NCBI GenBank assembly: GCA_963786195.1
Contig: CAWAYH010000005.1
Coordinates: 208,241-272,240, forward strand
Direction of reading: 5' to 3'
Length of the DNA stretch: 64,000 nt
DNA from: CAWAYH01 sp963786195
GTDB taxonomy: Bacteria; Acidobacteriota; Vicinamibacteria; Vicinamibacterales; 2-12-FULL-66-21
The notes beneath the pieces were generated by a model, which ran no database searches, was not told where the DNA came from, and saw only the letters and a list, made by a program, of their open reading frames with translations. The number at the start of each line of letters is the position of its first letter. Position 1 is the stretch's first letter. Positions 1 to 9,762 of the stretch are shown piece by piece. A program made the position numbers and the translations under genes.

Positions 1-1
1 C

Positions 2-1429
2 GACGAACAACACATTCTGTGGGTCAGCGACAACCGCCACGTCGAGCGCTACAACACGAGAGTGCGGTCCACGCGCGACGCGAACCCCTGGGTGGCCGGG
101 CGCGAACCGACCGCCGCTCCGACGACTGCGAGCGCCGATCGTCCGCCGGTGCTGGGAGGCTCGGCATCCGGGGGCAGGTCTCCCCCGCTGGCCAGAGCGG
201 CCGTGGCGGCGGACGCGGTCGCGGTGGGCGTTCGGAACGCCAGTTCCGCATCGAACTGGACCGCTCCGCTCGCGCTGTCGCCCCACGATCCCGACACCGC
301 GTACGCCGGCAGCCAGTATCGTCCACCGCACGACCGACGACGGCCGGACGTGGACGATCATCAGCCCCGATCTGACGACGAACGACACGAGCAAGTTCGA
401 CCCGCTGCCGGGTCTCGGTCCCGACGGTCAGGACGTTTACTCCGTCCTGTTCGCGATCGCGGAGTCACCGGTCACCGCGGGCGTCATCTGGACGGGCAGC
501 AACGACGGCCAGGTCCAGCTGACGCGCGACGCAGGCAAGAACTGGTCGAACGTCACCGCGAACATCCCGAGTCTTCCGCCGGCCGGCACGGTCTCCAGCA
601 TCGAGCCCTCGAAGTACGCCGAGGGCACGACTTACGTCACGGTCGATCGTCACCGCGCCAACGACAGCGCACCGTACATCTTCAAGACGACGGATTTCGG
701 GAAGACGTGGAAGGCCGTCCGCCGGGATCCCGAAGAGCGTCTTCAGCTACGTGCGCGTGATTCGCGAGGATCCGAAGCGCCAGGGCCTGCTCTATGCGGG
801 CACGGAGAACGCGCTCTACGTCTCGTTCGACGATGGCGCGTCGTGGCTGCCGATGCGCAACAACCTGCCGCCCGCAGCGATCAGCTGGATGGTCGTGCAG
901 GAAGACTTCAACGACCTCGTGATCTCGACGTACGGCCGGGGCTTCTGGATCTTCGACGATCTCACGCCGCTGCAGCAGCTGACGACGAAGGTGCTGCAGT
1001 CGAAGAGCTACCTGTTCGAGCCGAGGCCGGCGTACATCTTCCGCGTTGGCGATCCGCTCGTCGGCAACAACATGGCCGTCGAGTTCGATCCGTCGGCTGA
1101 TGTCGGCACGAATCCGCCGCCCGGCGCATCGATCAACTACTACCTGAGCGCCCCCGCCGCCGGAGACGTGCAGATCACCATCCTCGACGCCGCCGGCGCC
1201 GCGATACGAACGCTGAAAGGACCCAACGAGCGCGGGCATCAACCGCGTCTGGTGGGATTTGCGCGACCAGGCGTCCGCCGCATCCAATCGAGGCATGGGA
1301 TTCGGCGCGCCCGGTCGAGACAATCCGTACGTCGCGCCGGGCACTTACACGGTCAAGCTCACGGTCGGCGGCCAGGAGCACGTCACGAAGCTGATGCTGC
1401 GCAAGGATCCGAATTCAGATTGGCATTGA
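2..1429 (+). CDS. Sortilin/VPS10-like BNR-repeat 'glycosyl hydrolase' family protein, 3' part, frameshifted
   Basis: The gene enters from the left edge, so its start and signal peptide are missing. The readable protein has BNR/Asp-box-like repeats of the VPS10 beta-propeller type (IFKTTDFGKTW, LYVSFDDGASW), the segment NWTAPLALSPHDPDTAYAGS, and a C-terminal all-beta domain ending NSDWH before TGA. Such proteins are common, probably secreted and of unproven enzymatic role in Acidobacteriota. Reading needs frame changes near 253, 318, 722 and 1237. A Gly/Arg/Ala-rich linker covers about 150-240. The next gene begins 28 bp downstream on the same strand. The family call is fairly sure; the function is not known. 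Confidence 0.75.
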
Positions 1430-1457
1430 CGACGTCAGCACCGAAGGGGAGCTCGCG

Positions 1458-3264
1458 ATGCAGAACAAGTTCACGCGCAAGGACTTCTTGAAGACCGCCG
1501 CATGGGGCAGCGCCTCGATGCTGCTGACGGGGTTCCGCGCCGACGTCTTCGAGGTGCAGGGCCCGCCGATCGAGGTCCTGATCAAGGGCGGCCGTGTGAT
1601 CGACGGCACGGGCAAGGCGGCGTACCTGGCGGATGTCGCGATTCGCGACGGGCGAATCATCGACATCGGTCAGATCCCGGAGTCCGGCGCGCGGACGATC
1701 ATCGACGCCAAGGGACAGTTCGTCTGTCCGGGCCTCATCGATCCGCACGCGCACGAAGAAATCCTGATGGTCGCGGATCCGGTGCTCGAGAAGTTCGTCA
1801 GGCAGGGCGTGACGACGCTCATCAACGGCAACTGCGGCCATTCCGTCACGCCGTACCACGCGAAAACGGTGCTCGAGTACTGGTACCGCGAGGCGCTGAT
1901 CTCCTACAAACGCAGCCAGATGAAGATCGACTGGGACGGCGTGGACGGCTACGCGAAGGCGATCGCGAAGATCGGCGCCACGATCAACAGCTGCGTGCTG
2001 CTGGGCTATGGCGGCATCCGCTGGGCCGCCATGAAAGCCGGCGGCAGCCACAATCGACCGCCGACGGATGCCGAATTCAAGGAAATCGAGCGCATCGTCA
2101 ACGCCGGCCTCGAGCAGGGCGCGGTCGGCATGTCCACAGGACTCGCGTACCGGCCGTGCTACTACGCCACGACCGAAGAGGTCGTCCGCGTCGCGAAGAT
2201 CCTGACGAAGCACAACGCCACGTACGCGTCGCACACCCGGCCGGGGCGGAACGAGTTACAGCACGCTGAGCGGCGGTCCTGAGGCTGTTGCGATCGGCGA
2301 GCAGGCCGGGTGCCGCGTGCAGATCTCGCACTTCGGCGGCCGCACCCAGTCGGCGCTCGACGTGGTGACCGAGGGCAACAAGCACGGGATAGTGCCGGTG
2401 CTGGCCGATGTGATCCCGCAGTCGCTCAGCCACCGCCGTGCGTCGGACCGGATGGTCGAAGCGCTGATGGTCTTCTATCCCAACGTCTTCGATTACTCAC
2501 GCGATCAGCTCAAGGCGCTGCTCGTCTCCGACAAGCGCGCGGAGATCCTCAAGAGCGTCCAGTTCTTCAACGGCAACAAGGAGCAGGTCGTCATCGTGCG
2601 CGCGCTGACCGCGAAGCATCAGGCCGACGTCGGCAAGTCGGTCGCCGATCTCGCAAAGGGCCTCGGGAAAGATCCGAACGACGTTTACATCGACTTGATA
2701 CTCGACGAGGCCAACCCGGTCGTGTTCACGTTCGACGGCAATCGCACCGAGGGGCGCGGACGAGGAGCAGAGGGCCAAGGGGCGCGGCCGCGGAAGGACA
2801 ACAGGCCGGGCGAGGTCGGGGCGGTCAGGGAGGCCAGGGCGAGACGCCGCTGCCGCCGGGCGCATGGACGAAGCACCCGCAGTTCGGTCCGGGCTCCGAT
2901 TCGCTGCCCGTCGACATGGACGAGCCGTACGGCTGGTTCGAGCACCAGCGCCGCGGCGCGTTCGTCGGCTACTTCAAACAGGCGAAGGCCAACGGCGTGG
3001 CGCTCGAAGAAGCCGTGCGCAAGGCGACCTCGATGCCGGCGGCGCAATTCCGCGTGAAGGACCGTGGCGTGCTCGAAAAGGGCAAGGTCGCCGACGTGAT
3101 GGTCTTCGATCCGGACAAGTACACGTTCCCCGCGCCGGCGCGAGTCGGATCCGAACGACCCGCATCCGATGGCCAGCGGCGTGTCGACCGTTGTCGTCAA
3201 CGGCACCGTCGTGCTGCAGAACAACAAGCTGACGGGGAAGAAGCCGGGCAAGGTTCTCGTCTAA
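1458..3264 (+). CDS. N-acyl-D-amino-acid deacylase (D-aminoacylase) family amidohydrolase, TAT-exported, frameshifted
   Basis: The start ATG follows a GGGGAG ribosome site. The N-terminus (KFTRKDFLKTAAWG) looks like a twin-arginine/lipoprotein-type export signal. The amidohydrolase signature follows: GGRVIDGTGKAAY, then the metal motif GLIDPHAHEE at about residues 94-103, and downstream HTRPG and VQISHFGG, as in the D-aminoacylase/dihydroorotase superfamily that hydrolyses N-acyl-D-amino acids. The C-terminal KGKVADVMVFDPDKY block is the usual composite beta-domain. Frame changes are needed near 2262, 2755 (in a Gly/Arg-rich stretch) and 3140. It lies in a run of secreted hydrolases, 27 bp before the S9 peptidase. 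Substrate stereochemistry is inferred from the family only. Confidence 0.82.
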
Positions 3265-3291
3265 ACGCAGGCACGAAGGAGCGAAACCGCC

Positions 3292-5204
3292 ATGAAATAC
3301 ATCAGCGATCGGTTCGCACTCTCGGCGTTGTCCCTCGCGCTGCTGTGGTCGGCGGTTGCGGCCACGGGTGCGGCGCCGCCTGCCGGGCAGCCGGCACAGC
3401 GGCAGAAGCGTCCGCTGACGCTCGAGACCATGGGTGGGGGCGGCGGCGGAGGCGCCGGCGGGGGTGGCGGCGTGTCGCTGTCTCCCGACGGCAAGTGGAT
3501 CGCGATCGGCGGACCGAACGGTCTTCGCCTCGAGCCGGTCTCCGGCGGCGGGGAAGCGAAGCCGTGGTTCCAGGGAAGCATCGTCGCCTGGTTCCCCGAT
3601 GGTCAGCGCGTGCTGACGTCGCGTCAGAACGATCTCTGGTCGATTCCCGTCGGCTCGACAACCGGGACGCAGATCACCAAGGACGCCGGCAACGAGCGCG
3701 CGCCCGCGATCTCTCCCGACGGGAAGTGGGTCGCGTTCGCCTCGAGCCGCAGCGGTCAGAACGACATCTGGGTCGTGCCGTCCGACGGCAGCGCGGCGCC
3801 GCGGCAGGTGACGCAGGCCGCCATGCCTGAGGATGAAACGCGGTTCGGGCCGGTCTGGTCGCCGGACGGCAAGACGATCGCGTTCGTCTCCAACAAGGCC
3901 GATTACTGGCACGACGATTTATGGCTCGTCGACGTCGCGTCTGGCAAAGCGCGCCAGCTGACGAAGGGCGTGATGACGTCCGAGACGCCCGTCTGGTCTC
4001 CCGACGGGAAGCACATCGCCCTGCTGGGCAGCTCGAAGAAGGGCTATTGGTACATGGACCTGTACGACATCTTCCTGATCGATCCGGTGAAGGGCACCGA
4101 GCGTCCGGTGAAGATGCAGGTCTTCGCCACCGGCGATCTCACCTGGTCCGGCGACAGCACGCGCCTCTACTTCACGTATCAGGAACGCGGCGATGTCAAT
4201 CTGTACTCCGTGCCGGCGGCCGGCGGCGTCGCCACGAAGGTCACCAACGACCGCGGCGTGATGCGCGGGCTCCAGGCGTCGGCGAATACCGACGGCTTCG
4301 TGTTCACCCGATCCACGCCGATCGACGGTACCGCGTCGTACTACCTGCCGGCCATCGGCGGCCCGCCGCGTCAGCTGACGACGCCGAGCGCCGGTTACGA
4401 GAGCCTGCGGGAGCCGAAAGAGATCGCCTATCGATCGTTCGACGGCCTCTACATCCAGGGCTTTCTCTATCTGCCGCCCAACATGACGCCGGGCGCGAAG
4501 TATCCGGCGCTCGTGCAGGTTCATGGCGGCGGCACCAACTCGACGCTGCGCACCCAGGCGCTGATGGAGCAGTACCTCTCGTCGAAGGGGTACGTCGTAA
4601 TGGCCATCAACTACCGCGGCGGCTCGGGATTCGGCCGTGAATTCCAGGATCTCGGCGTCAACGACTGGGCCAGCGGGCAGGCGCACGACGCGGCGCTGGC
4701 GGCCGACTTCATGCGCTCGCTGCCGTACGTGAACGGCAAGGTCGGGATTTACGGCTACAGCTACGGCGGCATCATGACGATGGCGACCATCGCGAGGTAC
4801 CCGGCAAGTTCGACGCGGCGGTGCCGATGGCCGGCATCTACGATTTCGGCGACGCGTACACGAACGCCGACCGTCTCGGGAAGGTCTTCATCAAGACGGG
4901 CCACGGCGGCTCGCCTGAAGAGCGCAAGGAGACCTACGCCATCAGCAACACGCTTGCGCGCGTCAAGAACATCACGACGCCGCTGCTCGTGATGCACGGC
5001 GAGGCGGACGTCCGCGCGCCGTTCCGGCAGTACCAGCTGGCGGTGAAGATTCTCCAGGACAACAACAAGGTGTTCGAGAGCAAGAGCTACCCGAACGAGC
5101 CGCACGGTTTCCGCGATCCGGCCAACCGGCTGGACATGAACCGGCGCATGGAGGCGTTCTTCGAGAAATACCTGAAGGGTTCGCCCACGACGAGCCAGCA
5201 GTGA
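3292..5204 (+). CDS. S9-family prolyl oligopeptidase-like secreted peptidase with PD40 propeller, one frameshift
   Basis: A signal peptide (to about residue 28, ending ATGAAPP) is followed by a Gly-rich linker. A TolB/PD40-type beta-propeller with repeated SPDGKW blades covers about residues 60-370, and an alpha/beta hydrolase domain follows. The nucleophile motif GYSYGG lies at about residue 489. After a frameshift near 4803 the charge-relay Asp is in HGEADVRAP and the His in NEPHGFRDP. Length (~637 aa) suits acylaminoacyl-peptidase/DPP-like enzymes that trim peptides outside the cytoplasm. It ends 8 nt before the ATG of the next amidohydrolase, so co-transcription is likely. Confidence 0.87.
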
Positions 5205-5212
5205 GGAGAGCG

Positions 5213-6574
5213 ATGCGTCGAAGCCTGACGCTGTTGACGATCGTGTGCGCGGTCTGCAGCACGTCATTCGTGCAGCGGACCGCGGCGCAACAGGCCGCCC
5301 CGACGAAGACGGACGACGCGATCACGCTGGCCGTGATCGGCGGACGTCTGATCGACGGGCACGGCGGGGTTCCGCTCGAGAACTCCGTCGTGCTGATCGC
5401 GGGATCGCGGATCGTCAAGATCGGCACGACCGAGACGCTGCCGATTCCCTCCGGCGTCAAGACCCTGAGCTCGGACGGCATGACCGTGCTGCCCGGGCTC
5501 ATCGACATGCACGTTCACTTCATGGTGATCGGGCACAACGACTACGGGTTCTGGTTCCCGTTCGCGCGCAGCCGCAGCAAGGAGATCATGGACCTCTCGG
5601 CCCGGATCCTCCTCTCGCTCGGCATCACGACGGTGAAGGACTGCTCGGGGCCGATCCCCGAGATCGTCCAGCTGCGGGACGCCATCAACAAGGGGGAGAA
5701 GCCGGGGCCGCGGGCGATCGTCACCGGACCGTTCCTGCAGCGCAACAATTCACCGGCGAGCGACTACCTGTACTGGTCGGTCGCCTCGCTGGACGAAGCG
5801 CGCCAGAAACTGAAGCTGCTGCTCGACGCCGGGGTGGATCAAATCAAGACGGCGCAGTCGGCGCAGCTCGGACCGGAGATCGTCAAGTACATCGTTTCGG
5901 AGGCGCACAAGGCGGGCAAGCACATCACGGCGCACGTCAACTCCGATGACGACATGCGCGTGCTGCTCGACGCCGGCGTGGACGGGCGCGACACGTTCGA
6001 GCACGTCGGCGGCGGTACGGCGCCACGATTCGACGCCGATCTCGTCGAGAAGCTGCGGCGTTCGGGCGTCGGGCTGGTGCCGACGATGATCGCGCTCGAG
6101 GGCATCGTGCAGCTCGAGCGCTTTCCGGAATACGCGCACGATCCGTCGGTCGCGCGCGACCTGCCGCCCGATCTCTACAAGCGCGTGCGCGAGAGCTACG
6201 TCGACATCCAGCGTCATCCGCTCTACGAGCGCGGCAAGTTCGGAATGGCGACGCGGCGGTCGCGGCTCCGTCAATTGCACGAGGAGGGCCTGCAGATCCT
6301 CATGGGCACCGACTCGGGCACGCGCGGCAACCCGCACGAACTGGCCGCCTGGCGCGAGATGGAGATCATGACGGAGTACGGCATGACGCCGATGGAGATC
6401 ATTCGCGCGGCGACCTATCACAACGCGCGAAACCTCGGCATGCTCAACCAGATTGGGTCGATTGCGCCCGGAAAACTTGCCGATCTGATCGTCGTGGACG
6501 GTGATCCGCTGACGAGCATGAGGGAGATCCGGCGGGTCGCCCATGTCGTGAAGAATGGTATGGTTGTGCGCTGA
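5213..6574 (+). CDS. Secreted metal-dependent amidohydrolase (imidazolonepropionase/prolidase-like)
   Basis: ATG 5213 is preferred over the GTG at 5201 because a GAGGAG ribosome site lies directly before it; it also gives a clean signal peptide (RRSLTLLTIVCAVC...AAAQQ). Metal-binding and catalytic motifs of the amidohydrolase fold are complete: GLIDMHVHF (~residue 100), KHITAHVNS (~239), DTFEHVGGG (~264), MGTDSGTRGNPHEL (~365) and the C-terminal GKLADLIVVDGDPL. The frame is unbroken. Relatives are annotated as Xaa-Pro dipeptidase or imidazolonepropionase-like, but substrates differ widely. Placement after the S9 peptidase suggests it acts on released peptides or their derivatives (inference). 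Confidence 0.88.
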   Translation: MRRSLTLLTIVCAVCSTSFVQRTAAQQAAPTKTDDAITLAVIGGRLIDGHGGVPLENSVVLIAGSRIVKIGTTETLPIPSGVKTLSSDGMTVLPGLIDMHVHFMVIGHNDYGFWFPFARSRSKEIMDLSARILLSLGITTVKDCSGPIPEIVQLRDAINKGEKPGPRAIVTGPFLQRNNSPASDYLYWSVASLDEARQKLKLLLDAGVDQIKTAQSAQLGPEIVKYIVSEAHKAGKHITAHVNSDDDMRVLLDAGVDGRDTFEHVGGGTAPRFDADLVEKLRRSGVGLVPTMIALEGIVQLERFPEYAHDPSVARDLPPDLYKRVRESYVDIQRHPLYERGKFGMATRRSRLRQLHEEGLQILMGTDSGTRGNPHELAAWREMEIMTEYGMTPMEIIRAATYHNARNLGMLNQIGSIAPGKLADLIVVDGDPLTSMREIRRVAHVVKNGMVVR

Positions 6575-6600
6575 TCGGGGTTTTCCCCGGGAGGAATTAC

Positions 6601-8430
6601 GTGGCAACCGATTTCGACGTGTTCACCGATTACGCTCTGGAGTCCGACGCGCGCGATGCCGTCCGGCTCGACGAGCCAGCCGCGTTACTCGACCGCTTCA
6701 AGGATCTCGTCCGCGAATCCGGCATGCCCGACGAAGCCGCCGCCGCCGAATACATCGTCGAGCGCCTTCGCGCGCTCGGCGTGCCGGTGACGCTGCACAC
6801 GCCCGATCTGTACATCTCGCTGCCGGATCGCGCCGAGCTGACCGTCACGACGGCCGAGGGATCGCGCAGCATCCGCGCGCGTCCGCCGTCGTTCGCGCGG
6901 TCCACCGAGGGCGCCGACGTCACCGGCGACGTCTGCTACGTGCCGTCACGCTACGCGGCCGGCACCGCGAGCCTGTTCGACACGCCGGACGCGGCACGCG
7001 CGCAGTCAAGCGACCGCGATCCCGTAGCGGGCAAGATCGTGCTGACCGAGGGCTTCTCGATGCCCGGGCCCGTCCAGGCCTTCGAGCGACGCGGCGCCAT
7101 CGCGCAGATCTACATTCACCCCGGAGAGAACATCCACGAAGGGATCTGCACGTCGATCTGGGGCGCGCCCACCGCCGAGTCGCTGTCGCGAAAGCCCACG
7201 ACGCCGGTCATCTGCATCAACCGCCCCGACGGTGAAGCGCTCATTGCTGCGGTTCAGCGCGGCAGCACGCAGGCGAGCGTTCGCACCTGGCTGCGTGAGG
7301 GCTGGATGCGGTGCCTGCTGCCGGTCGTCGAGATCCGAGGGTCGGTCGATCCCGACGAGTTCCTGTTGATTCACGGGCACTACGACTCCTGGTACGTCGG
7401 TATCGGCGACAACGCGACCGGCGACGCGGCGCTCCTCGAGCTGGCGCGCGTCCTGTGGGAGATCCGCGACCGGCTGAGACGGAGCATCCGCATCGCGTGG
7501 TGGCCGGGTCACTCGACAGGCCGGTACGCCGGCTCGACCTGGTATGCGGACACGTTCGCCGATGAGCTGGACGAGTGGTGCATCGCGCAGCTGAACATCG
7601 ACTCGCCGGGCTGCGCCGGCGCCACCGCGTACGAAGAAGTGATGTGGATGGCCGAAGCCCGCCGCCTCTGCACGTCGTCTATTCGCGATGCGCTGGACAT
7701 CTCGTCGCGCGGCGTGCGTCCGCTGCGGGCCGGAGACTATTCGTTCAACCAGATCGGACCGACCGGCCTCTACATGCTGCTCTCGAACATCCCGGTCGAG
7801 GAGCGGCAGCAGCGCGGGTTCTATGCGGTCGGCGGGTGCGGCGGCAACATCGCCTGGCATACGCCGGACGACCTCATGCCGGTCGCGGACCTCGAAATCC
7901 TCCGGCGCGATCTCGCCGTGTATCTCACGACGATCGTGCGGATTGTCAACGCCCCGGTGTATCCGTTCGATTACGCCGCGGCGGTGGAGGAGGTGCGCAC
8001 GACGATCGAGCAGTACCAGAAGGCTGCGGGCGGCGAGGTGGACTTCTCGGCGCTCGTCGCGGACCTCGCGTCGCTCGGCCAGGAGATCTCGGAGTGGCGG
8101 CGCGAAAGCGAGGCGCGCGTGCGCCGGGCGCCCGGCGACGGCGCCGAGCGGCGCCGCATCAACGGCGTGCTCCGAGCGATCGCCCGGACGCTCGTGCCGC
8201 TCAATTACGCGCGCGGGGAGCGATTCGACCACGATCCCGCCACGAAGTTCGGCCCGGTTCCGCGTCTCGAGGCGGCGGCGTCGCTCGCGTCCGCGCCGCC
8301 GGCGCTGAAGCCGTTCGTCAAGGTCGGCCTCGTCCGCGAGCGCAACAAGCTCCGGTCGATGCTCCGTGGGCTCCGCCGCGAGCTGCGCGTCGGGGCCGAT
8401 CAACGCGTGCTGAGCAGCCGCGAGAACTGA
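6601..8430 (+). CDS. M28 (aminopeptidase)-fold protein lacking the usual Glu-Glu pair
   Basis: The GTG start is preceded by GGGAGGA. No signal peptide is evident, unlike its neighbours. After an N-terminal PA-like region the M28 zinc-peptidase pattern appears: HGHYDSWYVGIGDNATGD at about residue 258, NIDSPG near 331 and AWHTPDD near 419, which supply the His/Asp metal ligands. Where M28 enzymes carry an adjacent Glu-Glu (catalytic base and zinc ligand), this protein reads PGHSTGRYAGS (~residues 301-311). It may be a divergent subfamily with another catalytic residue, or a non-peptidase. The last ~110 residues are charged and helical. It probably forms a transcription unit with the MDR gene 9 bp downstream. 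Confidence 0.78.
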   Translation: MATDFDVFTDYALESDARDAVRLDEPAALLDRFKDLVRESGMPDEAAAAEYIVERLRALGVPVTLHTPDLYISLPDRAELTVTTAEGSRSIRARPPSFARSTEGADVTGDVCYVPSRYAAGTASLFDTPDAARAQSSDRDPVAGKIVLTEGFSMPGPVQAFERRGAIAQIYIHPGENIHEGICTSIWGAPTAESLSRKPTTPVICINRPDGEALIAAVQRGSTQASVRTWLREGWMRCLLPVVEIRGSVDPDEFLLIHGHYDSWYVGIGDNATGDAALLELARVLWEIRDRLRRSIRIAWWPGHSTGRYAGSTWYADTFADELDEWCIAQLNIDSPGCAGATAYEEVMWMAEARRLCTSSIRDALDISSRGVRPLRAGDYSFNQIGPTGLYMLLSNIPVEERQQRGFYAVGGCGGNIAWHTPDDLMPVADLEILRRDLAVYLTTIVRIVNAPVYPFDYAAAVEEVRTTIEQYQKAAGGEVDFSALVADLASLGQEISEWRRESEARVRRAPGDGAERRRINGVLRAIARTLVPLNYARGERFDHDPATKFGPVPRLEAAASLASAPPALKPFVKVGLVRERNKLRSMLRGLRRELRVGADQRVLSSREN

Positions 8431-8439
8431 CCGGGCCAC

Positions 8440-9486
8440 GTGCCGATGCGCGCGGCGGTGCAGGTCGGCTACGGCGGCATCGACGAGAGCGTACGGCTGA
8501 CCGACGTCGCGACGCCGGTGCCGCGCGCCGGCGAGGTCCTGGTTCGCGTCGGCGGGTCGACGCTCAACCGGAAGGATCTCTTCGCGCTCGCCAACCTGAC
8601 GGGCCCGGGCATCCGCCCGCGTCCGCCTCTTCCGCACATCAACGGTACCGACGCCTGGGGCGTCGTCGCGGCGACGGGCGCCGAGGTGGATGACTGGCGT
8701 CCAGGCGATCGCGTCCTCGTCTATCCCGGTCTGTACTGTGCGCGCTGTGAATGGTGCGTGCGCGGCGAGACGTCGGCCTGCGTCAGCTACGGCGTGGTGG
8801 GCGAGCAGAGCTGGGGCAGCCATGCGGAATATCTGCTGGTGCCGGCGCGCAATCTCGAGCGCGTGGACGCCGATGCGGATCCGGACGTGCTCGCGTGCGC
8901 CGGAGGGAGCTGGCTCACGGCCTGGCACGCGCTCGTCACCGTCGCGGCGGTGCGTCCCGGCGAGACGGTGCTGGTCGTCGGCGCGTCCGGCGGCGTCGGT
9001 ACCGCGGCGATTCGCATCGCGCGGATGGCCGGCTGCCGGGTCGCGGCGGTCGTCGGCACGCCATGGAAAGCCGATCGCGCACGCGACATCGGCGCCGACA
9101 TCGTGCTGACCACCGCCGAATCGTTCGCGTCGCACGTCCTCGATTTCACGGGTGGTCGCGGCGCCGACGTCGCGATCGACTCGGTGGGCGCCGCCACGTG
9201 GCGCGACACCATCCGGTCGCTCGCGTCATTCGGCCGGATGACGATCTGCGGCGCCACGTCGGGTGACCTGCCGACCATCAGCATCCGCGAGGTCTATCAG
9301 CATCATCGCCGGATCCTCGGCGCCCCGCTCGGCACGCGCAGCGAGTTCTCCGCGCTCGCCGCAAGCCTCGTCTCGGGCCGGCTCCAGCCCGTGGTCGACG
9401 CCACGCTGCCGCTCGACCGCCTCACGGACGGCCTCCGCCTGCTCGAGCGGCGCGACTTCTTCGGGAAGATCGTGATCAGGCCATAG
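8440..9486 (+). CDS. Zinc-type medium-chain dehydrogenase/reductase (alcohol dehydrogenase / quinone reductase family)
   Basis: The 348-residue length fits the MDR superfamily. A GroES-like N-terminal domain with the four-cysteine structural zinc lobe (CARCEWCVRGETSAC, ~residues 100-114) is followed by a Rossmann domain with GASGGVGTAAIRIARMAG at about 185. A C-terminal FFGKIVIRP closes the fold. GTG and ATG starts are both possible: the GTG lies at 8440 and the MRAAVQVGYGG methionine at 8446. It likely uses NAD(P)(H) on an alcohol, aldehyde or quinone; the substrate cannot be read from sequence. It ends exactly where the low-complexity G/T tract begins, which probably terminates transcription. 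Confidence 0.87.
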   Translation: MPMRAAVQVGYGGIDESVRLTDVATPVPRAGEVLVRVGGSTLNRKDLFALANLTGPGIRPRPPLPHINGTDAWGVVAATGAEVDDWRPGDRVLVYPGLYCARCEWCVRGETSACVSYGVVGEQSWGSHAEYLLVPARNLERVDADADPDVLACAGGSWLTAWHALVTVAAVRPGETVLVVGASGGVGTAAIRIARMAGCRVAAVVGTPWKADRARDIGADIVLTTAESFASHVLDFTGGRGADVAIDSVGAATWRDTIRSLASFGRMTICGATSGDLPTISIREVYQHHRRILGAPLGTRSEFSALAASLVSGRLQPVVDATLPLDRLTDGLRLLERRDFFGKIVIRP

Positions 9487-9662
9487 GTTATCGGTTTTTG
9501 GTTTTCGGTTTTCGGTTTTGGTTTTCGGTTTCGGTTTTCGGTTTCGGTTTTCGGTTGTGGTTTCGGTTGGCGCGGTTGTCGGTGCATTGCCAAACTGATA
9601 ACCGATACCCAAAACCCAAACCCAAAACCCAAAACCCAAAACCCAAAACCGAAAACCGATGA
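9487..9662. repeat. Low-complexity inverted repeat (G/T arm, then C/A arm) between convergent genes
   Basis: About 80 nt made of degenerate GGTTTTC words (9487-9570) are followed, after ~35 nt, by AACCC/AAACC words (9598-9660). The right arm is nearly the reverse complement of the left, so the transcript of either strand could form a long imperfect hairpin. The convergent stops of the MDR gene (9486) and the symporter gene (9763) flank it, so a bidirectional terminator is the simplest role. No known mobile element is recognised. Confidence 0.7.
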
Positions 9663-9762
9663 CGTCATCGAGAAGCTCAAGGCGACCACCCTGCTCCGGG
9701 CGGCGCCGCACCGCGCGCACCTTGCGAGCGGCAGGGTCCGGCTGGAGCCGGACACTACAGGA

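Noticed and set aside
9487..9662. A telomere or chromosome-end repeat
   Set aside because: The words are irregular and only ~80 nt per arm, the two strands' versions sit side by side as an inverted repeat, and normal genes continue on both sides.
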